The notes under the pieces: model-generated
The model's database searches: none
Told to the model about the DNA's origin: nothing
Seen by the model: only the letters and a program-made list of their open reading frames with translations
In this document: piece by piece, positions 45,901-57,900 of the stretch
Layout of the letters: every line of letters starts with the position of its first letter
How positions within the stretch are numbered: position 1 is the first letter of the stretch
From: Flavobacteriales bacterium
GTDB lineage: Bacteria; Bacteroidota; Bacteroidia; NS11-12g; UBA9320
DNA length: 64,000 nt
Direction: 5' to 3'
Assembly (NCBI GenBank): GCA_020635455.1
Contig: JACJZT010000004.1
Span: 1 to 64,000, forward strand
Made by a program: the position numbers and the translations under genes

Positions 45901-48900
45901 AAAATGCCAACCAAAGTTTCAAGTCCTCTTTTGGAAATTAAAGGTATGATCTCACCTTGCTTTATTCCATTTTTCAGCAGTTTGGATGCAAGGACATTTG
46001 CATGCTGATTAAGATCATTATAAGAAAGTTTATTTTCATTAAAAACGACCGCAGTTTTATTGCCTGAATTTGCTACCTGCTTTTCAAATAATGCAATAAA
46101 AGAGTCGCCTATTTCAGCTTTAAGGGCATGCTGTGAACTCGTTTCAATAAGTTTAAGTTCTTCAGGATCGCTCAAGATAAGTTGTCCGAAGTTGTGATCG
46201 GCATAAAAATCGGTTTTAAGCAAAAGAATCCTGAAATGTCTTTGGATCATTTGAATGTACTCTTCTTCTATAAAACTACTGTTGTAAATAAATTCAAGAC
46301 GAATCCTTTCTCCAACCTTAATGATTATGGTCAAAGGGTAATTGGATTGTCCGTAATTTGAAATGTTCTCTACTTTTAAGCTCCATTCCTGCTCAGAAAG
46401 TACATCAGTGACAGGATAGTTTTCAAAAGTCATTATGCTATCAAATAGTTCACCCTGAACGTTACTCCATTTTTGAATGTCATTCAGTAAGTTAAACTGA
46501 TAATTCCTGGAGGCGATTTGATTTTCCTGATTCGACCGGAGTTGTTGAATAACAGAGCTCTTATCATCTTTGTAAAAAACCAGAGGTAGTGTATTTATAT
46601 ACATACCTACCCGATTTTCCATATTCTTTAATTCTTCCGGCCTTCCGGAAACAATTACCCCAAACATAGCATTTTCCTGACCGGTATACTGAACCAATAG
46701 ATTACCCAACACTCCCTGTATCAATGAACTTAAAGTTAAACGGTTATCCTTGGCAAACTTCTGTATACTGTTTGATTCGGATATGGTAAGGGTTAGATGA
46801 AGTGTTTTGTATTCGCCTGCTCCTTTGACACTTTCTTTTGCGTTTCGGATAAAAGGATTTCGGGTCCCGCTTTCAACATCATTCAAATAGTTAGTCCAAT
46901 ATTTTCTTGATTCGCCAATATCCTTGCTATAAATAAGATCGATGTAATCTTTGAAATCATCTGTTTCTGAAATTTCGGGCTGTAGGTTATTTTTCAGTGA
47001 CTCATAATTGCTTAACAGTTCCTTAAATATTACCGGCATTGACCAACCATCAAGAAGTATATGATGAAAGGTCCAGATAAATTTATATCTGTTCTCGGTT
47101 AACCGAAACAAGTTCAAACGCATTAAAGGAGGATGTTCCAGATCAAAAGGGGTATTTAAATCCTTTGTAATAAATTCATTAATAAATTTATCAGCCTCGG
47201 TGGTCGATCTCTGACTCAGATCCTTAAGTATGCATTTCAACTTAATGTTCTTATAGGAACACTGCACAGGAATACTAAATTTGCTTGAAAAAAACGCAAA
47301 CCTGAGCGCATTATGCTTCTTTAATAAATGATTCCAGCTTTCTTCAAAATAGAACAGATCGAGATTTACAAGCTCACATGAGAATTGTTCCATATAACTT
47401 AAGGATTGCCGGTTATATAGATAATGATAGAGCATACCTTGCTGTAATCCGTTTAATCTCAGGATATTCTCTATAGAATCCGCTCTGCTTTTACCATTCA
47501 CCTTTTCTTGTAAGAAGTTGTCGAGTTCCCGGTAATTTATTTCTTTGGAAAGACCAAAATCATTGGGAGTAAAAAAGCTGATTCCGGATTTTGAGTAAAG
47601 AATACAATGATTAATTATGTTCTTAAGCTCTTTCTGATAGGATTCAATTAATTTTCTTATGGATACTTGATCAAAACACGATTTAGGATAACTAAACCTT
47701 ATTCTTAGTTCTCCTTCATTTACGTGGAGTCCAATGTTTAGTTTATGATTTACGGATGTGTGAGAACTCTGATCAGCACCTTTTGACTCAACGGCAGCTT
47801 TCAGTATCTTGCCTTCCACCACCCGGTCCAGTTGGCCCAGATAGTTGAACACCACCTCCCAGGGATCTTCTCCCTGTAAAGCCTCTGCCTTGTTGATGTA
47901 TTTATGTATCCCGTATCCCAGTCCCTTGTTCGGTACCCTGCGCAACTGCTCCTTCACCGATTTGATCCAGCCTCCAACATCTTCTCCTTCCTCTGCCTCT
48001 ATGGATACCGGATACAAACTCGTAAACCAGCCCACCGTGCCCGTCGTATCCACTGAGTTGCCCTGCATCTGTCGACCATGACCTTCAAGGCCTATCGTTA
48101 TCCGGGATCGATTTTGCCACCTCATTAGCGTTTGGGCCAATGCACATAGCAACAAATCGTCGATCTCTGTGTGATATACAACCGATACCTCCTGCAACAA
48201 CTGCTTCGTCTGAACTTTGCTCAAACGAACCTCCTCATAGGACATATCCTTCACCTCTATAGGGCCTTCTTGCTTGCGGTCGGTTATCAAACCTCCCTCA
48301 TAACCCCCTTTAACGCCAACCCAATGCTGAAGCTCCTGCTGTGCACCCGTCGTCTTGCCATAAACCTCCAGCCAGTCATACCACTGCCTCACCGAACTGC
48401 TCTTCGAACCCAGATCCTGCAACCGGCCACTCAGCAAGCCCTCCATCTGTTCCAAAACAATCCGCCACGATACTCCGTCGATCACCAGGTGATGAACGAT
48501 CAGCAGCAAGCGGTTGTCTTGCTCCTTCTCAGGGGTCTGTACCAATACACACCGCAACAGGTCTCCTTTTCTTATGTCAAGACTGCGCTGATAAGGCTCC
48601 GCCTTTACCAACCACTCCTCTTGCCAGTGATCAGATCCTCGCAAATCCTCCTCCTCTACCCCGTACCTTCCCTTGCCATATCGCTGCTCCCATTTCCCTT
48701 GCTTGTTTGAAAAAACCATGGACAGTGCATCGTGCTGATAAACCAGCTTCTCCAACACCGCTTCCAGTTGACTCAAACCTATGGCTTTATCTATGCGCAA
48801 CAGTACACTCTGATTGTAATGCGATACCTCCGGCTGATCCTGTGACAAATACCACTGCTGTATCGGTAACAATCCCACTTCACCACTTAAGATCCCCTGC

Positions 48901-51900
48901 TCCGTGGTATACTCCCGCTTTTGGTTCTCCCCGATCGCTTCGCTCAAACCCCGGATCGTCTGATAGGTAAACAGGTCTCTGGGCTCCAGGTGATATCCCT
49001 GCTTCCTGGCCCGGCTTACCACCTGTATGGTCAAGATCGAATCCCCGCCCAGCTCAAAGAAATTATCTTCGATGCCGATCTTCTCTACCCCTAACAAGTC
49101 TTCCCAGATCTTTACCAGGGCCTCTTGCGTTGGGGTCTCTGCTTTAACATAGCTTCCGCTTCTCTGACCCTCTACGTCCACCTCCGGTAAGGCCTTCTTA
49201 TCCACCTTGCCATTGGGCGTAAGGGGAATGCTTTCCAACTCCACCCACCACTGCGGGATCATATACTCCGGTAAGAGCTTCTCCAGTGCTTTTTGGATGT
49301 TCTCTTTCGTAGATCCCTTCTTCTTTACCACATAACCCACCAACCGGTTTGTGCCCGTTTGATCCTTCTTTGCAAGCACCACCGAGGCGGTGATCCGTCC
49401 CGTCTTTTCCAGTGCACTTTCGATCTCTCCAAGTTCAATGCGGTAGCCTCTTATCTTTACCTGATCGTCCAGTCGGCCCAGGTATTCGATCTCTCCTTCC
49501 TGCGTCCATCTGCCAAGGTCGCCGGTCTTATATAGCCTTGCTTCGGGATCTTCAGAAAACGGGTGAGTAATGAATTTTTCTTTTGTTAATTCCGGGTTGT
49601 TCAAATATCCTCTGCTCAAACCAGCTCCTCCCAGATATATTTCACCCGGTACTCCTACCGGCAACAATTGCTGTAGGTTGTCAAGTATGTATACCTCGCG
49701 GTTAGCCAATACCTTGCCTATGGGTATGTCTGTTTCAAAGTCCGTAGCGGTTATGTGATGGGTCAGTGAAAAGGTCGTGTTCTCCGTCGGACCATAGCCA
49801 TTGATCAACTCGATCTCAGGGTATTTCTTCCTAAGTTTCGATATATGTGGAGGTGACAAGCGCTCCCCTCCTACCATGATCGTCTTCAGCGGCTTGAACA
49901 ACTCAAGGTCTGTATCCACCAACTGGTTGAACCAACTTGAGGTAAACCACATCTTCGTAACCCAATGTTCAAGAATGTCACTCTTTAAACGTGCATGGTT
50001 TAACAGGTTCTCTTCCCTGCTCAACACCAGTTTGCCCCCGTTTAGGAGCATTCCCCAGTATTCGATCGTGCTTGCATCAAACGTTGGCGCTCCCGTGGAA
50101 AGTAAGGTGTCTGTCGTCTTAAAGGAGGTAAAACCTCCTCCTGTGGCAAGACTCACAACGTTGCGGTGTTCCACCACCACTCCCTTGGGTTGTCCTGTGG
50201 AGCCCGAGGTGTAGATCACATACGCTGCCGAGTCCGGGGCCGATCTTTGCTTTGGGTTCTCTGAGCTTTGTTTGCTTAAGTCCAGCTTATCTATGGCAAT
50301 GGCTCCCTTTAACTTTAATCGGTTAATCGTATCTGTGTTGACTAAAAATGTATTTGATCCCGTGTCCTTTAGCATGTAGTCGATCCGCTGCTGTGGGTAC
50401 TGAGGGTCGATCGGTACATACGCACCTCCCGATTTGAGGATCCCAAGGATCGCTACGATCATCTCCATGCCCCGTTCCATGCATAAGGGTATCAGTGTGT
50501 CTTTGGTAACTCCCTGCCTGATCAGGTAATGAGCCAGACGGTTGGAGCGCTCGTTGAGTTCTTCATAACTCATCCTTTTTTGCTCGTAGATCAGGGCCGT
50601 CTGATTCGGGGTCTTTTTAACCTGCTGCTCAAACAACTCTACGATCGTTTTATCTTTTGGATAAGTGGCTTCCGTTTGATTGAAGCTTCCAATCTGTTTT
50701 TGTTCTTCAGGGCTGAGCATGTTTAATTTGCCCACCTTTTGCCCGGGGGTCTCCAACACAGCATTTAGCAGTGTCTTGAAATGTTCAACCAATCGAAGGA
50801 TCGTTGAGGAATTGAATAAGTCTGTATTGTATTCCAGGGCTCCATACAAACGGTCCGGGGATTCACTCAGACTCAAAGTCAACTCAAACTTCGATGAGTT
50901 GTTTGGAGATTCCTCATAGTTCAACTCTACCTTGCCCAGCTTTAACTCCGGTACTTCCGGAGTGTTCTGATAGACAAACATCACCTGGAAAAGTGGACTA
51001 CGGCTTAAGTCACGGTCTTTGACCACCGCATCGATCACCTTCTCAAAAGGTACCTCCTGATGCTCATACGCCTCCATCGTCGTTTTGCGTACTCCCTCCA
51101 GCAACTCCTTAAAACTCTTTTGCTTATCTACTTGCGTGCGGATGGCTAGCGTGTTGATGAAAAATCCGATCAGATCTTCCGTCTCCTTATGCTGTCTGCC
51201 TGCAATCGGTGTCCCTACACAAATGTCCTGCTGTGAGTTCGTGTATTTATGCAACAACACCGTAAAGGCCGAAAGCAGCGTCATAAACATCGTACTACCC
51301 GTCTGTGTGCTCAACTTCCTTAATCCCGCTGTCGTCTGTTGGTCCAGCTCAAATCGCTCCGACTTCCCCGTGGTGCCCTGCAGCTTCGGACGAAGCTTAT
51401 CCGTCGGTAACTCCAATGGCGCTACTCCCTTGAGCTGTTCCCGCCAATACCTCAACTTCTTCTCCAATACCTCTCCGCTTACATACTTGCGCTGCCAGAT
51501 CGAATAATCGCTGTACTGTACCTCCAGGGGCGCTAACTCCGCTTCCCTACCCTCGCATAGCGAATTGTACATCTCCGCTACCTCCTTCACCAAAATCGAC
51601 GACGACCATCCGTCTGATGAAATGTGATGCAAGGTCACCACTAGCCTGTGATGATCCTTGCTGTGTTCGATCAACAAACACCTCAGCATATAGTCTTTAC
51701 TCAAGTCAAAGGGACGGCTGATCTCACGGGAGATCTGTGCGCCTATACCCTCCTTCGTGTTTGAAGCTTTCGAACGGCTTAACTGCCAGCCCTCCCAAGG
51801 TAAGATCTGCTGATAACCCTGGCCGCCATCCTCTACGATCACCGTGCGCAACGACTCATGACGCTGAAGAACTCCCTGTATCGATAAAACCAGCTTCTCT

Positions 51901-54900
51901 ACCTCCAGAGTGCCCCTTAAGTTCAATACACTCGGTATGTGATACTGTACACTCCCCTCCAACTTGTCGATAAACCACAAGCGCTCCTGGGAATACGACA
52001 AGGGGATCCGTTTGGGACGTTTCGTCTTTTGGATCGGGGGTAAAAGCGTTTGATCGCCAAGGGTCTCTATATAGCTACTCAGGCCTTTGATCGTTGAATG
52101 TGTGAACAGGTCCCGTACTCCCAACTCCGTCTTTAACTCCCTGCGGATCGAGGCGATCACTCGCATGGCTAAAAGCGAATGGCCGCCCAGCTCAAAGAAA
52201 TTGTCTTCGATGCCGATCTTCTCTACCCCTAACAAGTTTTCCCAGATCTTTACCAGGGCCTCTTGCGTTGGGGTCTCTGCTTTAACATAGCTTCCGCTTT
52301 TCTGACCCTCTACGTCCACCTCCGGTAAGGCCTTCTTATCCACCTTGCCATTGGGCGTAAGGGGAATGCTTTCCAACTCCACCCACCACTGTGGGATCAT
52401 ATACTCCGGTAAGAGCTTCTCCAGTGCTTTTTGGATGTTCTCTTTCGTAGAACCCTTCTTCTTTACCACGTAACCCACCAACCGGTTTGTGCCCGTTTGA
52501 TCCTTCTTTGCAAGCACCACCGAGGCGGTGATCCGTCCCGTCTTTTCCAGTGCACTTTCGATCTCTCCCAACTCAATGCGGTAGCCTCTGATCTTTACCT
52601 GATCGTCTATTCTTCCTAAGTATTCGATCTCTCCTTCCTGCGTCCATCTAACTACGTCTCCTGTGCGATATTGACGGCCCTGCGGCGTTTGGATAAACTT
52701 CTCCTTTGTCAGTTCCGGTAAGTTCAAATACCCCTCTGCCAATCCCTTGCCTCCAATGTACAACTCTCCGGGTACCCCGATAGGAACTTCCATACCCCCG
52801 GGATCCTTTACATAAAACCTGCTGTTGGAAAAGGGCTTTCCAATGGGTATGGTCGAATAATTCCGGTCCGGATCGATCGTATGAATGGACTTCCCGATCG
52901 TTGCCTCCGTAGGTCCATAGTGATTGTATACCCTGCCTCCATAAGACCCTAAACGCTTCAATACTCCCGTCGTCAAACTCTCCCCCCCAAAGATCAGTAC
53001 CTGCTCCGGCAATAAATTGACCCCCGAATCACTGTAAAAAGTCCACAATGTCGGAACGATCTTAATGCAATCTATGCCACGGGACTTTATGTATCTCCCC
53101 AGTTCCGGTGGAGACCCAAGCTGTTGGGCAGACAACACATGCAACTGCCCTCCCTGTATCAGAGAACTGAAGATCACCGCATGACCCGCATCAAATACAA
53201 GGGGTGAAAAAAGAGCATAACTCCTGCATCCCTTAAGGCCCGCACTGTCGATCAATCCATAACAATGATCCAGTAAACTCTCATGAGTGATCATCACTCC
53301 CTTAGGATGACCCGTGGATCCCGAGGTGTAGATCACATACATCAAACCTCCCGGTGATGGCTTCTCCGAAAGATCCTCCTCAGAATAGGAAGACTCAAGA
53401 ACCTCCTGTACATCTACAAATTTTATCGCCTTGGCTCTTTGAAGCAATGCCGTCTGAGCGGTGCCTAAAAGTATCCCTGATCCCGTGTCTTTAAGCATAT
53501 AATCCAACCGCTGCTGTGGGTACTCCGGGTCGATCGGCACATACGCACCTCCCGATTTGAGGATCCCAAGCATCGCTACGATCATCTCCATGCTACGTTC
53601 CATGCACAGGGGTACCAGTGTGTCTTGGGTAACCCCATGCTTGATCAGGTAATGAGCCAGACGGTTGGAGCGCCGGTTGAGCTCTTGATAACTCATCGTT
53701 TTGCCCTCATAAACCAAGGCCGTCTGATTCGGGGTCTTTTTCACCCGATGCTCAAACAACTCTACGATCGTTTTATCCTTTGGATACTGTACCTCCGTTT
53801 GATTGAAACTTTCGATCTGTTTTTGTTCTTCAGGGCTCAAGAGGCTCAAAGAAGCAATGCTCGCATGAGGGTTCTCAACAAGCCGCTTTGCTAAATGTGA
53901 AAAATGGCTCGTTAACCTTTGTATCGTTGAGGAATAAAAAAGGTCGGTCTTATATTGTACAACCAATTTTAGGGTATCTGCATTCTCTAATACGCTAAGG
54001 GTAAGATCAAACTTGGTTGCCTGATACGGTGACGACTCCCGGGTGAGTTTTAAACCTCCCAGCTTTAACTCCGGTACTTCCGGGGTGTTCTGATAGACAA
54101 ACATCACCTGGAAAAGTGGACTGCGGCTTAAGTCACGGTCTTTGACCACCGCATCGATCACCTTCTCAAAAGGTACCTCCTGATGCTCATACGCCTCCAT
54201 CGTCGTTTTGCGTACTCCCTCCAGCAACTCCTTAAAACTCTTTTGCTTATCTACTTGCGTGCGGATGGCTAGCGTGTTGATGAAAAATCCGATCAGATCT
54301 TCCGTCTCCTTATGCTGTCTGCCTGCAATCGGTGTCCCTACACAAATGTCCTGCTGTGAGTTCGTGTATTTATGCAACAACACCGTAAAGGCCGAAAGCA
54401 GCGTCATAAACATCGTACTACCCGTCTGTGTGCTCAACTTCCTTAATCCCGCTGTCGTCTGTTGGTCCAGCTCAAATCGCTCCGACTTCCCCGTGGTGCC
54501 CTGCAGCTTCGGACGAAGCTTATCCGTCGGTAACTCCAATGGCGCTACTCCCTTGAGCTGTTCCCGCCAATACCTCAACTTCTTCTCCAATACCTCTCCG
54601 CTTACATACTTGCGCTGCCAGATCGAATAATCGCTGTACTGTACCTCCAGGGGCGCTAACTCCGCTTCCCTACCCTCGCATAGCGAATTGTACATCTCCG
54701 CTACCTCCTTCACCAAAATCGACGACGACCATCCGTCTGATGAAATGTGATGCAAGGTCACCACTAGCCTGTGATGATCCTTGCTGTGTTCGATCAACAA
54801 ACACCTCAGCATATAGTCTTTACTCAAGTCAAAGGGACGGCTGATCTCACGGGAGATCTGTGCGCCTATACCCTCCTTCGTGTTTGAAGCTTTCGAACGG

Positions 54901-57900
54901 CTTAACTGCCAGCCCTCCCAAGGTAAGATCTGCTGATAACCCTGGCCGCCATCCTCTACGATCACCGTGCGCAACGACTCATGACGCTGAAGAACTCCCT
55001 GTATCGATAAAACCAGCTTCTCTACCTCCAGAGTGCCCCTTAAGTTCAATACACTCGGTATGTGATACTGTACACTCCCCTCCAACTTATCGATAAACCA
55101 CAAGCGCTCCTGGGAATACGACAAGGGGATCCGTTTGGGACGTTTCGTCTTTTGGATCGGGGGTAAAAGCGTTTGATCGCCAAGGGTCTCTATATAGCTA
55201 CTCAGGCCTTTGATCGTTGAATGTGTGAACAGGTCCCGTACTCCCAACTCCGTCTTTAACTCCCTGCGGATCGAGGCGATCACTCGCATGGCTAAAAGCG
55301 AATGGCCGCCCAGCTCAAAGAAATTATCTTCGATGCCGATCTTCTCTACCCCTAACAAGTCTTCCCAGATCTTTACCAGGGCCTCTTGCGTTGGGGTCTC
55401 TGCTTTAACATAGCTTCCGCTTCTCTGACCCTCTACGTCCACCTCCGGTAAGGCCTTCTTATCCACCTTGCCATTGGGCGTAAGGGGGATGCTTTCCAAC
55501 TCCACCCACCACTGTGGGATCATATACTCCGGTAAGAGCTTCTCCAGTGCTTTTTGGATGTTCTCTTTCGTAGAACCCTTCTTCTTTACCACGTAACCCA
55601 CCAACCGGTTTGTGCCCGTTTGATCCTTTCTGCTCAGCACCACCGAGGCGGTGATCCGTCCCGTCTTTTCCAGTGCACTTTCGATCTCTCCCAACTCAAT
55701 GCGGTAGCCTCTTATCTTTACCTGATCGTCCAGTCGGCCCAGGTATTCGATCTCTCCTTCTTCCGTCCATCTGCCAAGGTCGCCGGTCTTATACATCCTC
55801 GCTCCTTTTTTCTCTGAAAAAGGATCCTTTAAAAATCGTTCCTTCGTTAAGTCTTCACGGTTTAAATATCCCCGGGCCACTCCCGTTCCCGATAAACAGA
55901 TCTCTCCTTTTACTCCTATGGGAAGAAGGTTTAAGTCTTTGCCAACAATGTGTACCTTTGTATTGGAGATCGGACGACCAATCGTGAGTTTCTTACCCTT
56001 CTCAAAACGGTATACTGTACTGTAGGTCGTATCTTCCGTTGGACCATATAAATTCCTTACCTCTTTGCCACTGCTTTCCAACTGCTGCTCCAGATAACGG
56101 CTCATCGGCTCGCCTGCTAAATTGATCGCACGTATGTTCTTTAAGTCTGTTCCCTCCTTGAACAAATACTCCATCACCGTGGGTACCGTATTGATAAACA
56201 CTTCCCGGTCTTCCCTGAGGTAAACTCCACTCTGAAGACCACTCTCCAATATCCTGACCTCACAGCCACTGATTAGCGGGTAGAACATTTCAAATACCGA
56301 AAGGTCAAAACACATTGAGGTCCCTGCATACATCACCTTATACGATGTGTCTTTAAATTCCTCAAGGCTCCACTGTAAAAAAGCACTCAGGTTGTCGTGA
56401 CCGATCACCACTCCCTTGGGTTGTCCTGTGGAGCCCGAGGTGTAGATCACATACGCTGCCGACTGTGGACTTGACCTTCGTTTGGGGTTTTCTGTATCCT
56501 GATCGCTCAGATCAAGACCGTCGCTGGCAATGCCTCCCTTTATTCCCGTTTGTTCAAGCGTTAACCTGCTGCCCAATACCTTTTTGGCTCCCGTGTCCTT
56601 TAGCATGTAGTCGATCCGCTGCTGTGGGTATTGAGGGTCGATCGGTACATACGCTCCTCCCGATTTGAGGATCCCAAGGATCGCTACGATCATCTCCATG
56701 CCCCGTTCCATGCATAAGGGTACCAGTGTGTCTTTGGTAACTCCCTGCTTAATAAGGTAATGAGCCAGACGGTTGGAGCGCTCGTTGAGTTCTTCATAAC
56801 TCATCCTTTTTTGCTCGTAGATCAGGGCCGTCTGATTCGGGGTCTTTTTTACCTGCTGCTCAAACAACTCTACGATCGTTTTATCTTTTGGATAAGTGGC
56901 TTCCGTTTGATTGAAGCTTCCAATCTGTTTTTGTTCTTCAGGGCTGAGCATGTTTAATTTGCCCACCTTTTGCCCGGGGGTCTCCAACACAGCATTTAGC
57001 AGTGTCTTGAAATGTTCAACCAATCGAAGGATCGTCGACCGGTAAAACAGATCTGTACTGTATTGTATGGAACAACGCAGCCGGTCATTGAACTCATTAA
57101 CCGTTAAGGTAAGCTCAAACTTGACCCTGCTTAGTTCCTGTGATTCCCTGACCATTGACAGTTTTCCAAGCTTTGTTTTGGCAGTATCCGGTGTGTTTTG
57201 ATACTGAAAAAACACCTGGAAAAGTGGACTGCGGCTTAAGTCACGGTCTTTGACCACCGCATCGATCACCTTCTCAAAAGGTACCTCCTGATGCTCATAC
57301 GCCTCCATCGTCGTTTTGCGTACTCCCTCCAGCAACTCCTTAAAACTCTTTTGCTTATCTACTTGCGTGCGGATGGCTAGCGTGTTGATGAAAAATCCGA
57401 TCAGATCTTCCGTCTCCTTATGCTGTCTGCCTGCAATCGGTGTCCCTACACAAATGTCCTGCTGTGAGTTCGTGTATTTATGCAACAACACCGTAAAGGC
57501 CGAAAGCAGCGTCATAAACATCGTACTACCCGTCTGTGTGCTCAACTTCCTTAATCCCGCTGTCGTCTGTTGGTCCAGCTCAAATCGCTCCGACTTCCCC
57601 GTGGTGCCCTGCAGCTTCGGACGAAGCTTATCCGTCGGTAACTCCAATGGCGCTACTCCCTTGAGCTGTTCCCGCCAATACCTCAACTTCTTCTCCAATA
57701 CCTCTCCGCTTACATACTTGCGCTGCCAGATCGAATAATCGCTGTACTGTACCTCCAGGGGCGCTAACTCCGCTTCCCTACCCTCGCATAGCGAATTGTA
57801 CATCTCCGCTACCTCCTTCACCAAAATCGACGACGACCATCCGTCTGATGAAATGTGATGCAAGGTCACCACTAGCCTGTGATGATCCTTGCTGTGTTCG

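Larger units (their letters stand above)
47600..52046 (-). other. NRPS-1 module a5: C-A-T-E, predicted D-Val
   Basis: C domain with HHISSDGWS. The A domain reads FDASTIE at A4, W278, M299, G301, NGYGPTENTTF: code DAIWMGGTFK, one residue from known Val codes (DALWMGGTFK type). The T domain is LGGDS, as expected before an epimerase, and the E domain (about 48900-47600) has HHLVIDGVSW. The A domain is near-identical over 1,522 bp to that of module d5, which has no E domain. Confidence 0.85.

Noticed and set aside
48171..48970. Overlapping plus-strand open frames of 179 and 209 codons
   Set aside because: Both lie antisense to the a5 epimerase, are rich in Pro, Ser and Leu in a low-complexity way, and have no recognisable motif.
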